From: Rhodospirillum sp. UBA1311
GTDB taxonomy: Bacteria; Pseudomonadota; Alphaproteobacteria; Rhodospirillales; Rhodospirillaceae
Direction: 5' to 3'
Assembly: GCA_002307145.1 (NCBI GenBank)
Contig: DBTR01000069.1
Coordinates: 1-51,728 of the forward strand
Length of the DNA stretch: 51,728 nt
Positions 1-8,217 of the stretch are shown piece by piece. The translations under genes and the position numbers were made by a program. The stretch's first letter is position 1; each line of letters begins with the position of its first letter. A model generated the notes under the pieces. It saw nothing but the letters and a program-made list of their open reading frames with translations. It was not told the origin of the DNA and made no database searches.

Positions 1-1046
1 TCGTGCACGGCATCAAGCGCCGCGCCAGCTCGTTCAACACCGGCCGCGTCGACCACGTCTACCAGGACCCGCACGTCGACCACCGCAACTTCGTGCTGCA
101 CTACGGCGACCTCACCGACACCAGCAACCTCACCCGCATCGTGCAGCAGACCCAGCCCGACGAGATCTACAATCTCGGCGCGCAGAGCCACGTCGCGGTG
201 AGCTTCGAAAGCCCGGAATACACCGCCGACGTCGACGCGATCGGCACGCTGCGCCTGCTCGAAGCGATCCGGATTCTCGGCCTCGAAAAGAAGACCCGCT
301 TCTACCAGGCGAGCACCTCGGAGCTGTTCGGCCTGGTGCAGGAAACCCCGCAGCGCGAGACCACGCCGTTCTATCCGCGCAGCCCCTATGCGGCGGCCAA
401 GCTCTACGCCTACTGGATCACGGTGAACTACCGCGAGGCCTATGGCATGTTCGCGTGCAACGGCATCCTCTTCAACCACGAGAGCCCGAGGCGCGGCGAG
501 ACCTTCGTCACCCGCAAGATCACCCGCGGCCTCGCGAACATCAGCCAGGGCCTGGAAGACTGCCTCTACATGGGCAACATCGACGCGCTCCGCGACTGGG
601 GCCACGCCAAGGACTACGTGCGGATGCAGTGGATGATGCTCCAGCAGGACGCGCCGGAAGACTTCGTGATCGCGACCGGCAAGCAGTTCACCGTGCGCCA
701 GTTCATCGAATGGACCGCCGAGGATCTCGGCCTCCGCCTGATCTGGGAGGGCAAAGGCGTCGAGGAAGTCGGCCGCATCGACCCGTCGTCGCCGGGCCTC
801 GGTGCCGCCAACCCGGGCGTGACGGTCGGCAAGCCGGTGGTCCGCATCGACCCCCGCTACTTCCGCCCGGCCGAAGTCGAAACCCTCCTCGGCGACCCCT
901 CCAAGGCCAAAGCCACCCTCGGCTGGATCCCCGAAATCGGCGCCCGCGAAATGTGCCGCGAAATGGTCGTCAACGACCTCGACATCGCCAAGCGCCATGC
1001 GCTCCTGAAGCAGCATGGCTACGATACCCCAGTGAGCGTGGAATAG
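1..1046 (+). CDS. gmd: GDP-mannose 4,6-dehydratase, 5' end cut by window
   Basis: Converts GDP-D-mannose to GDP-4-keto-6-deoxy-D-mannose, the precursor of GDP-fucose, GDP-rhamnose and GDP-perosamine. The reading frame is open at the left edge: the first full codon (GTG at 3) matches the Val of the family's VHGIKRRASSFNT segment, so the true start and the GxxGxxG NAD-binding loop lie upstream, about 25 residues away. Visible family signatures are NLGAQSHVAVSFESP, the catalytic STSELFG segment, YAAAKLYAYW (the YxxxK pair) and NHESPRRGETFVTRKI. The C-terminal RPAEVETLLGDPSKA stretch is typical of full-length GMD. It is followed after 67 bases by pseB. GDP-mannose would be supplied through the phosphomannomutase encoded at 37670-39040. 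A second, divergent GMD paralogue lies at 32314. Confidence 0.95.
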   Translation, partial: VHGIKRRASSFNTGRVDHVYQDPHVDHRNFVLHYGDLTDTSNLTRIVQQTQPDEIYNLGAQSHVAVSFESPEYTADVDAIGTLRLLEAIRILGLEKKTRFYQASTSELFGLVQETPQRETTPFYPRSPYAAAKLYAYWITVNYREAYGMFACNGILFNHESPRRGETFVTRKITRGLANISQGLEDCLYMGNIDALRDWGHAKDYVRMQWMMLQQDAPEDFVIATGKQFTVRQFIEWTAEDLGLRLIWEGKGVEEVGRIDPSSPGLGAANPGVTVGKPVVRIDPRYFRPAEVETLLGDPSKAKATLGWIPEIGAREMCREMVVNDLDIAKRHALLKQHGYDTPVSVE

Positions 1047-1113
1047 GTTCTCCCGCTCCTTTGCAAACCGATTCACGGCCGGGAACGTGCCCGGTCAATC
1101 CAGTGGTGAAGTG

Positions 1114-2112
1114 ATGCTCTCGAATTCATCGATCCTGATAACCGGTGGAACCGGGTCGTTCGGCCATACCTTCGTGCCGATGACCCTGGAAAAATTCAAT
1201 CCGCGACGGCTGGTGATTTTTTCCCGCGATGAGATGAAACAGTGGGAAATGGCCAAGATTTATGGTGACGATCCGCGGGTGCGGTTCTTCATCGGCGACG
1301 TGCGCGACAAGGATCGCCTAGTGCGTGCTCTCGACGGCATCGACTACGTCGTTCACGCCGCCGCGACCAAGATCGTGCCGACCGCCGAATACAACCCGTT
1401 CGAGTGCATCAAGACCAACGTGATGGGCGCGATGAACCTGATCGAGGCCTGCCTCGATCGCAAGGTCAAGCGGGTGGTGGCGCTGTCCACCGACAAGGCG
1501 AGCAACCCGGCCAACCTCTACGGTGCGACCAAGCTTGCGTCGGACAAGCTGTTCGTTGCTGGGAACTCCTACTCCGGCTCCCAAAATACTCGCTTCGGTG
1601 TGGTGCGCTACGGCAACGTGATGGGATCGCGCGGCTCGGTGCTGCCGTTCTTCATGAGCCTCGCCGAAACCGGCCGCCTGCCGATCACCGACACCCGCAT
1701 GACCCGCTTCATGATCACCCTGGAGCAGGGCGTCGAGTTGGTCTGGCACGCCTTCACCGACATGGTCGGCGGCGAGATCTACGTGAAGAAGATCCCCTCG
1801 ATGAACATCGTCGACATCGCCCGTGCCGTGGCGCCCCAGGCCGAGCTCGACGTCATCGGCATCCGCCCGGGCGAAAAGCTGCACGAGCAGATGATCGGCC
1901 ACGAGGACGCTCTCTACACCTATTCCTACGACGACCACTACAAGATCCTCCCTGCTATCCACGGCTGGCACAAGGATCCGGAGCGGATCAATGGCGGCAC
2001 CCCGGTCGGCGAGGATTTCCTCTATGCGTCGGACACCAATCCGGAATGGATGAGCATTCCGGATTTGCAGGCGTGGATCGCGCAGAAACGAGAGAAGATC
2101 GGCAAGATTTGA
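1114..2112 (+). CDS. pseB: UDP-GlcNAc 4,6-dehydratase (inverting), PseB
   Basis: First enzyme of CMP-pseudaminic acid synthesis: converts UDP-GlcNAc to UDP-2-acetamido-2,6-dideoxy-beta-L-arabino-hexos-4-ulose in the cytoplasm. The 332-residue protein has the Rossmann loop TGGTGSFG (residues 10-17), the STDKA segment with Asp127-Lys128 that PseB/FlaA1 enzymes use in catalysis, and Tyr136-xxx-Lys140. The length is normal for the family. I chose ATG 1114; an in-frame GTG at 1111 and another at 1087 would add 1 or 9 unconserved residues. pseC follows with only one base between the stop and its ATG, so the two are surely translated together. Confusion with the retaining dehydratase LegB is unlikely, because that family is represented separately at 23390. 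Confidence 0.95.
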   Translation: MLSNSSILITGGTGSFGHTFVPMTLEKFNPRRLVIFSRDEMKQWEMAKIYGDDPRVRFFIGDVRDKDRLVRALDGIDYVVHAAATKIVPTAEYNPFECIKTNVMGAMNLIEACLDRKVKRVVALSTDKASNPANLYGATKLASDKLFVAGNSYSGSQNTRFGVVRYGNVMGSRGSVLPFFMSLAETGRLPITDTRMTRFMITLEQGVELVWHAFTDMVGGEIYVKKIPSMNIVDIARAVAPQAELDVIGIRPGEKLHEQMIGHEDALYTYSYDDHYKILPAIHGWHKDPERINGGTPVGEDFLYASDTNPEWMSIPDLQAWIAQKREKIGKI

Positions 2113-2113
2113 G

Positions 2114-3271
2114 ATGATTCCCTACGGTCGCCAGGAGATCACCCAGGCCGACGTCGACGCGGTGGTCGCGGTGCTGAGTTCGGACTTCCTCACCCAGGGC
2201 CCACAGGTTCCGGCGTTCGAGGCCAAGGTCACCGCGTATTGCGGCGCGCGCCACGGCGTCGCGGTCAACAGCGCGACCTCGGCGCTGCACATCGCGTGCC
2301 TCGCGCTCGGGCTCGGTCCCGGCGACCGGCTCTGGACCTCGCCGATCACCTTCGTCGCGTCGTCCAACTGCGCGCTCTATTGCGGCGCCGAGGTGGACTT
2401 CGTCGACATCGACCCGAACACCTACAACCTTTCACCCGTCGCTTTAGCAGCGAAGCTCGATATCGCCGAGCGGGAAGGGCGGCTGCCGAAGATCGTCGTA
2501 CCCGTCCATCTGTGCGGCCAGTCTTGCGAAATGGCGGCGATACGCGCTCTGGCGGACCGCTATGGCTTCGCCATTATCGAAGACGCTTCGCATGCGATCG
2601 GAGGGCGATATCGCGGCGAGCCGGTGGGCAACTGCCGCTACAGCGACATCACGGTGTTCAGCTTCCACCCGGTCAAGATCGTCACCACCGCCGAGGGCGG
2701 CCTCGCGACCACCAACTCCGATCACCTCGCCGAGCGGATGCAGCTGTTCCGCAGCCACGGCATCACCCGCGACACGAAGCTGATGACCATGCCGGCCGAC
2801 GGGCCGTGGTCCTACGAGCAGATCGCGCTCGGCTACAACTACCGCATGACCGAACTCCAGGCGGCCCTCGGGGTCAGCCAGATGGACCGGATCGACGCCT
2901 ACGTGGCGCGCCGCCACGAAATCGCGCGCGCCTACGACCGGTTGTTCGCCGACCTGCCCCTGGTGACGCCGTTCCAACATCCGGACACCTACTCGGGCCT
3001 GCACCTCTACGTGGTGCGGATCAAGCCGGAGGCGGGCGTCGACCATCGCGCCGCATTCGAGGCGTTGCGCGCCGCAGGCATCGGCGTCAACCTCCATTAC
3101 ATCCCAGTGCACACCCAGCCATATTACCGCGATCTCGGATTCGCTCCCGGGATGTTCCCCGAGGCGGAACGCTACTACGCCGAGGCGATCAGCCTGCCGA
3201 TGTATCCGACGATGGATGATGATGCCCTCACCCACGTGGTCGAGAGCGTGACCAAGGCAATCGCCGGATGA
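2114..3271 (+). CDS. pseC: UDP-4-amino-4,6-dideoxy-N-acetyl-beta-L-altrosamine transaminase, PseC
   Basis: PLP-dependent aminotransferase (DegT/DnrJ/EryC1 family) that aminates the 4-keto sugar made by PseB, using glutamate. It is 385 residues, the usual length. The PLP-binding lysine is Lys188 in FSFHPVK, preceded by the EDASHA segment (156-161) whose Asp contacts the pyridine nitrogen. The N-terminus (IPYGRQEIT, then LTQGPQVPAFE) is characteristic of PseC. The start one base after the pseB stop and the 4-base overlap with the next gene (ATGA at 3268) place it in the operon. It is the only sugar aminotransferase in the window, which matters because the legionaminate-like genes further on would need a partner of their own (LegC). 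Confidence 0.94.
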   Translation: MIPYGRQEITQADVDAVVAVLSSDFLTQGPQVPAFEAKVTAYCGARHGVAVNSATSALHIACLALGLGPGDRLWTSPITFVASSNCALYCGAEVDFVDIDPNTYNLSPVALAAKLDIAEREGRLPKIVVPVHLCGQSCEMAAIRALADRYGFAIIEDASHAIGGRYRGEPVGNCRYSDITVFSFHPVKIVTTAEGGLATTNSDHLAERMQLFRSHGITRDTKLMTMPADGPWSYEQIALGYNYRMTELQAALGVSQMDRIDAYVARRHEIARAYDRLFADLPLVTPFQHPDTYSGLHLYVVRIKPEAGVDHRAAFEALRAAGIGVNLHYIPVHTQPYYRDLGFAPGMFPEAERYYAEAISLPMYPTMDDDALTHVVESVTKAIAG

Positions 3272-4716
3272 CTTCCGCCCCGCGCGCGATTTTCCGATGC
3301 GACGCATCGACCGAGTTGGGAAGCGGCCACGTGATGCGCTGTCTGACTTTGGCGCATGGCTTGGTGCGGACTGGGTGGGAGTGTGTTTTTGCTGTGAATC
3401 CCGAGGCCGTCGTCACCGTTGCCGCGCTTAGCGCTTCGGGCTTCCCGGTGTCGGTGCTGCCGTGCGGGCTTGCGGATCAGGCGGCGGCGTTGATTGAAGC
3501 GCACGCCGGAGGCTGCGATCTTCTGGTCGTCGACCACTACAAACTCGACGCACGCTTCGAGACGCTCTGTCGGCCGTGGGCGAAGCGGATCCTGGTCATC
3601 GACGACCTCGCCGATCGTCCTCACGACTGCGATATCCTCCTGGACCAGACCTTCGGCCGGGATGCAGCAGATTACGGCGGGTTGGTGGCGAGAGACTGCC
3701 GCTGTTTGATGGGTACCGATTACGCGCTCTTACGACCGCAATTCGCGCGCGAGCGTTTGTTGGGCTCGCCGCGGACCGAAGGGGTGGTTCGTCGCATCCT
3801 CGTAAGTCTGGGCGGCACCGATCCGTATGGCCTGACGGATGTGGTTCTACAGGGCCTGGAACTTGCGGACCTTGACGTCGACATTGATGTCGTTCTCGGC
3901 GCGCCATCGCGGTCGTTGGTGGACGGTACGCGGGTTCAAGTGCATCAGGCGGTCCAGGACATGGCGTCGTTGATCGCGAAGGCTGACCTTGCGGTTGGTG
4001 CGAGCGGCTCTAGTGCATGGGAGCGGTGTTGTCTCGGTCTTCCAAGTATTCTGGTCATATCGGCGAATAACCAACGTTTGACCGCAGACCGCCTCGTCGA
4101 AGCTGGGGTCGCGCATGTGGTTGGCGACTGGACTTCGGTAACGCCGGAGTCGATTTCGAAAGCTATTAGTTTTCTGGTGCATAATGCGGAGTTGTATCGT
4201 GCGATGTCGCGCGCAGCTCTAAAAATCTGTGATGGGCTTGGTGCAGGGCGGGTAATTGCCGCATTGGGCGCGCCCGATGGAGTTGCCCTGTGTAGGGCGG
4301 TTGCGGACGACTGTGATTTAATCTTTCGTTGGCAAACCGAGCCCGGAGCTCGCGCGCTGGCGCGCAATCCGAGGCCCCCAACCTACCAAGAGCACTGCGC
4401 GTGGTATTCCCGGATGCTGGACGATTCCCATGTAGCGATGAATATTATTCTGCTGGGGAAAGCTCCGGTCGGTGTAATTCGAGCGGATCGTCTACCCTCT
4501 GGCAATATGGAAGTGTCGATACTGATTTCGGGAGAAACCCGCGGGCGGGGCGTCGCAACGGCTGCGCTCAGGAGTTTGGCAGACATGCTTCCCGAAGTTG
4601 ATTTGGTCGCCGAGATACACCCCCAGAACGCGGCATCACTAGCAGCTTTTCGGGCAGCAAATTTCGTGCCGTATGAGAAAAATCGGTTCATTCGTAGATA
4701 CGCCGCTTCGCCGTGA
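3268..4716 (+). CDS. pseG: PseG hydrolase fused to GNAT acetyltransferase (PseH-like)
   Basis: A 482-residue two-domain protein. Residues 1 to about 335 are PseG, the GT-B-fold hydrolase that removes UDP from UDP-2,4-diacetamido-2,4,6-trideoxy-beta-L-altropyranose. It shows FRCDASTELGSGHVMRC with His21 in the catalytic position, VSLGGTDPYG (179-188) and ASGSSAWE (245-252). Residues about 340-480 form a GNAT domain with the acetyl-CoA loop RGRGVA (425-430) and a typical C-terminal N-x-AS-x-x-x-F segment (454-461). By context this domain is probably PseH, which N-acetylates C4 of the PseC product just before the PseG step, so the protein would join two consecutive reactions. No separate pseH is seen nearby. 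The DNA is unusually AT-rich for this genome (27/60 GC at 4141-4200), which suggests transfer. The PseG call is firm; the acetyl substrate is inferred. Confidence 0.9.
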   Translation: MTSAPRAIFRCDASTELGSGHVMRCLTLAHGLVRTGWECVFAVNPEAVVTVAALSASGFPVSVLPCGLADQAAALIEAHAGGCDLLVVDHYKLDARFETLCRPWAKRILVIDDLADRPHDCDILLDQTFGRDAADYGGLVARDCRCLMGTDYALLRPQFARERLLGSPRTEGVVRRILVSLGGTDPYGLTDVVLQGLELADLDVDIDVVLGAPSRSLVDGTRVQVHQAVQDMASLIAKADLAVGASGSSAWERCCLGLPSILVISANNQRLTADRLVEAGVAHVVGDWTSVTPESISKAISFLVHNAELYRAMSRAALKICDGLGAGRVIAALGAPDGVALCRAVADDCDLIFRWQTEPGARALARNPRPPTYQEHCAWYSRMLDDSHVAMNIILLGKAPVGVIRADRLPSGNMEVSILISGETRGRGVATAALRSLADMLPEVDLVAEIHPQNAASLAAFRAANFVPYEKNRFIRRYAASP

Positions 4717-4830
4717 ATTCTTAACTCGCTCGCCTTGTGAGCTGTCGATTCCCAGGTCGTGATTAGGCTGCCTGACGCTGGCACACGTTATCCTTTGCCT
4801 CGGTATTATTCTTTTCACGAGGAGATCCAT

Positions 4831-5886
4831 ATGATTGCGCCGACGTTTTCAATCTCCGGTCGTGAGATAGGTCCCGGCCATCCGCCCTACGTAATTGCCG
4901 AGCTCTCGGGCAACCATAACGGCGAGCTCGAACGCGCCCTTGCACTGGTCGACGCTGCTCAGGCCACGGGGGCCGATGCGGTCAAGCTGCAAACCTATAC
5001 CGCAGACACGATGACTATCGACTGCGATCGTCCGGAATTCATGATCCACGGGGGACTGTGGGACGGGTACAAGCTCCACGATCTGTATCAGGTGGCGCAG
5101 ACGCCATGGGAATGGCATCCCGAACTTTTCGCTCGGGCACGGAAACTGGGGATGCATGTGTTCAGCACCCCCTTCGACGCGACGTCTCTCGAGTATCTCG
5201 AAACTCTCGACCCACCTGCGTACAAGATTGCTTCCTTCGAACTTGTCGATCTTCCTCTCATTGCCCGGGTCGCCGCAGTGGGAAAGCCGATGATCATGTC
5301 GACCGGCATGGCCAGCCCGGAGGAGATCGCCGAAGCGGTCGCGACCGCGCGCGACAATGGCTGTCGGGAGATTTGCCTGCTGTACTGCGTTTCCGGATAT
5401 CCGACGCCGGTCGCGGACGCCAACCTTGCGACACTGCGCGAACTCGGACGGCGGTTCGACTGTGTTGTCGGTTTCTCTGATCACACGCCGGGAACTGCGG
5501 TTTCGGTGACTTCTGTCGCGTTGGGCGCGGCTCTGGTGGAAAAGCACTTCACCCTGGCGCGCGCCGATGGCGGTCCGGATGCGGCGTTCTCGCTCGAGCC
5601 TCACGAGTTCAAGGCCCTTGTGGACGATTGCCGCACCGCCTGGGAAGCGCTTGGAAGCCCGGCGTTTCGGCGCAAGCCGAGCGAGGAAGGGAACCTGGTT
5701 TTTCGCCGTTCGCTCTACGTGGTGAAGGACATCGCGGCGGATGAACGGCTTACGCCGGAAAATGTGCGCAGTATCCGTCCCGGATTCGGTCTGCCGCCAA
5801 AGGATCTGCCGAAAGTGCTCGAGTGCCGCGCGCGGCGCGCAATCAGCCGCGGCACCCCGCTGGCGTGGGATCTATTGGGCCGATGA
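4831..5886 (+). CDS. pseI: Pseudaminic acid synthase, PseI (NeuB family)
   Basis: Condenses 2,4-diacetamido-2,4,6-trideoxy-L-altrose with phosphoenolpyruvate to give pseudaminic acid. The 351-residue protein has a TIM barrel with AELSGNHNG (23-31), KLQTY (52-56), STPFD (112-116), KIASFE (132-137), GFSDHT (214-219) and EKHFTL (237-242). A C-terminal SAF (antifreeze-like) domain follows from about residue 290. SFE in place of the SGE of true NeuB is usual for PseI. Start ATG 4831 is set by GAGGAGA a few bases upstream; an upstream GTG at 4759 would add 24 unconserved residues. It lies 114 bases after pseG, the largest gap in this half of the cluster. It is the first of three NeuB-family genes in the window. 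Confidence 0.94.
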   Translation: MIAPTFSISGREIGPGHPPYVIAELSGNHNGELERALALVDAAQATGADAVKLQTYTADTMTIDCDRPEFMIHGGLWDGYKLHDLYQVAQTPWEWHPELFARARKLGMHVFSTPFDATSLEYLETLDPPAYKIASFELVDLPLIARVAAVGKPMIMSTGMASPEEIAEAVATARDNGCREICLLYCVSGYPTPVADANLATLRELGRRFDCVVGFSDHTPGTAVSVTSVALGAALVEKHFTLARADGGPDAAFSLEPHEFKALVDDCRTAWEALGSPAFRRKPSEEGNLVFRRSLYVVKDIAADERLTPENVRSIRPGFGLPPKDLPKVLECRARRAISRGTPLAWDLLGR

Positions 5887-7289
5887 AAAGGATAAAGTCT
5901 CAAGCAATGCGAATTCATCTGCTCTGCGACCACAAATGGCGCGACCTTCCCAATCTCGCGGCATTGAAATTGCGACTGGAGTTCCTCGGGCACCGTGTGC
6001 TGCTCAGCACGACGAAGGACGCACGCGCGATGATCGCGGCATTCCGGCCGGATTGCGTCGTGTTCAATCATCTCTTCAGCGCGGCCAATCGCGAGCTTGC
6101 CCGGACGCTCCAGCAGGGCGGGGTCGGTGTGGTCGTCCTGCCGACTGAGGGCGCGGTGCGGCCCGAATTGTTGACCCTCAGCGCGGGAGAGTTCTCGGAC
6201 TATCGCGTCGCCGACCTGATCCTCGCGTGGAGCGAAACCAGCGCAAAGGACATCCGCGATCGCTGGGGTTTCGATCATGATCGCGTCCCGGCGGCGGGAT
6301 GTACGCGCTTCGATTTCTATCATCCCGCGTTCGCGTCGGTGATCGTGCCGCGGGAGCGCTTTTGCGCGACCTACGACCTCGACCCGACACGGCCGATCGT
6401 CACCTGGGCAACTCAGTACGGATATGCGCATCTGAATGGTGACGCCGGTTCGCCGCAGATGGCTCAATGGCTGCGCGAACTCGACGAGATCGGGGTGACG
6501 ACCTGCTATGGCCGCATCGGGATGGATCCGCTTCGGATTCCCGGGATTCATGCGAACGGACGCGCTGCAGCGGCGCAGGCGTTCTTCGCTTTGGCCAAAG
6601 CGATGCCCGACGTGCAATTCCTGATCAAGCCGCATCCGATCGAGGAACTTGAGTTCTACCGAGGCCGGATTGTGGAGGCCGGGTGCGAGAATATCCGCTT
6701 CTGTCCGTCAACGTACATATGGGATGTGCTGAACGCCACCGATGTCCAGCTTCATCGCCATTGTACCACTGCGGTCGAAACCTGGCTTTGGCGGAAGCCG
6801 ACGATCGAATTGGGAATGGATCCTTCTCCTGGGTTGAACTGGTTCGACCGGGAGGAGGGAAGTGATATGGCGCGCGATACCGACGAGTTGATCGCCCTGG
6901 TCGCGGCGTATCTCGACGGCGCCGAGGTTGATGCCGAACGACAGGCGTACCGAGATGCGTACGTTGAGAAATGGTTTGGAACCATGGATGGCCGACGTTG
7001 CAAAACGGCTGGCGATCTCATCGACGACTTCCTGCGAAAGCGAGGAAAGCGCCGTGGTCTCTTCCATCCCATGCCTGGGCTTCGGGTGTCGATGAAAGGT
7101 GCGCTGACTGCGGCAGCGCGGTATCGCCTCGGTGTGCTCCCGGATGTGTCACTTGTGCGCAGGCATCGCAAATCGACCGTCGTCGCACACGATAAGCTTA
7201 TATTGCGTGGAGACGTGGCGGCCTATGAGTCCCGGCTTCGAGGGGTCGCGAACCTCCATGATACGAAAGGCACCTCTCGTGACGATTAA
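5883..7289 (+). CDS. Surface-carbohydrate glycosyltransferase-like protein, GT-B fold
   Basis: A predicted 468-residue cytoplasmic protein that resembles the surface-carbohydrate/capsule transfer proteins with a CDP-glycerol-transferase-like GT-B fold. Visible hallmarks are an N-terminal Rossmann-like half (RIHLLCDHKWRD), a mid-protein VTWATQYGYAHL segment and LIKPHPIEE with KPHP at residues 249-252. HRHCTTAVETW follows, in the place where this fold binds the nucleotide-sugar phosphate. The start ATG at 5883 overlaps the pseI stop (ATGA); ATG 5907 is an equally credible start. Placement directly after pseI makes it a candidate transferase for the pseudaminic acid residue, but acceptor and donor cannot be read from sequence. 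Confidence is high that it is a glycan-assembly protein, low on specificity. Confidence 0.7.
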   Translation: MKRIKSQAMRIHLLCDHKWRDLPNLAALKLRLEFLGHRVLLSTTKDARAMIAAFRPDCVVFNHLFSAANRELARTLQQGGVGVVVLPTEGAVRPELLTLSAGEFSDYRVADLILAWSETSAKDIRDRWGFDHDRVPAAGCTRFDFYHPAFASVIVPRERFCATYDLDPTRPIVTWATQYGYAHLNGDAGSPQMAQWLRELDEIGVTTCYGRIGMDPLRIPGIHANGRAAAAQAFFALAKAMPDVQFLIKPHPIEELEFYRGRIVEAGCENIRFCPSTYIWDVLNATDVQLHRHCTTAVETWLWRKPTIELGMDPSPGLNWFDREEGSDMARDTDELIALVAAYLDGAEVDAERQAYRDAYVEKWFGTMDGRRCKTAGDLIDDFLRKRGKRRGLFHPMPGLRVSMKGALTAAARYRLGVLPDVSLVRRHRKSTVVAHDKLILRGDVAAYESRLRGVANLHDTKGTSRDD

Positions 7290-8175
7290 ATACGACGCCC
7301 GAGAAATCCGAGCGGTCTACCAGTCCGGCCAGAACGTTACGCAATGGATACGGGCACGAGAAAACTCGTTTCAGAATTCCGAGACATCGATCCTCTACTC
7401 TTATGACGCCCAAGCCGGAACATACGTCGGTGCGATGGAGAACCCCGATGTCGCCGATCTCAAGCGGCGTGTCGGCAAGAAGCTCGGCGCCATTCTCGAA
7501 TCGCTGGATGCCGAAAGCGTTCTCGATGCTGGCGTCGGCGAAGCTACGACGCTGGCCGGAGTGATCGGCTCGATGAGCCGACGTCCGCCGCGAGTGCTCG
7601 GGTTCGATCTCTCGCTCTCGCGTCTGATGTTCGCCAGGAAATATCTCGAGCGGAACGGCGTTCCCGACGTGGAGTTGTTCACAGGCGCACTCGACTGCGT
7701 TCCGCTCGCCGACGCCTCCGTTGACGTGGTCACCACCATGCACGCCCTCGAACCGAACCACGGTCAGGAAAAGGCCATTCTCGCCGAGTTGCTGCGAGTG
7801 GCGCGGAGATACCTCGTCCTCGTGGAGCCGAGTTATGAACTCGGAGACGAAACCACGCGGCAGCGAATCGAGGCTCATGGATATGTTCGCGGTCTTCCGG
7901 ATGCTCTGCGAGAACTCGGCTATCCCGCACAACGCGTTGAGCGATGGGAACTCGACATCAATCCCCGCAACCAGGCTGCTTTGATCGTCGTGGAAAAGCC
8001 AAACCTGGGGGTGCAAGCTAAGGGGTTTGTGTCGCCGCTCAGCAAGCGGCCTTTGGTCAGGCGGCCGGACTGTTGGTTCTGTCCCGACGATGGCCATGCG
8101 TTTCCGGTGATTTCCGGGGTCCCGTGCCTCACCGTGGATTCGGCAATTCTAGCGTCCAAGCTGGGTGAGTTCTGA
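7258..8175 (+). CDS. SAM-dependent methyltransferase with C-terminal Trm112-like segment
   Basis: Predicted class I methyltransferase of 305 residues. The SAM-binding loop is VLDAGVGEATTLAGVI, followed by the acidic VLGFDLS and a DVVTTMHALE motif IV/post-I region. After the Rossmann domain the C-terminus reads SPLSKRPL, then CWFCPDD and AFPVISGVPCL. This resembles the small Trm112/UPF0434 fold (C-P-x-S-K-G-x-L ... YPI-x-GIP-x-L), normally a separate activator of methyltransferases. ATG 7258 overlaps the upstream gene; GTG 7279 (MTIKYD) is an alternative with a good AAAGG upstream. It probably methylates a sugar or the glycan, though an amino-sugar N-methyltransferase is possible. No specific substrate can be assigned. 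Confidence 0.75.
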   Translation: MIRKAPLVTIKYDAREIRAVYQSGQNVTQWIRARENSFQNSETSILYSYDAQAGTYVGAMENPDVADLKRRVGKKLGAILESLDAESVLDAGVGEATTLAGVIGSMSRRPPRVLGFDLSLSRLMFARKYLERNGVPDVELFTGALDCVPLADASVDVVTTMHALEPNHGQEKAILAELLRVARRYLVLVEPSYELGDETTRQRIEAHGYVRGLPDALRELGYPAQRVERWELDINPRNQAALIVVEKPNLGVQAKGFVSPLSKRPLVRRPDCWFCPDDGHAFPVISGVPCLTVDSAILASKLGEF

Positions 8176-8217
8176 GCCGAAATGGCGGTTACGACGACGA
8201 ATCCATACGAGTAGTGA

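Noticed and set aside
4779..4799. TGGCAC followed by TTTGC upstream of pseI, resembling a sigma-54 promoter
   Set aside because: The GG and GC elements are 15 bases apart instead of the required 10.
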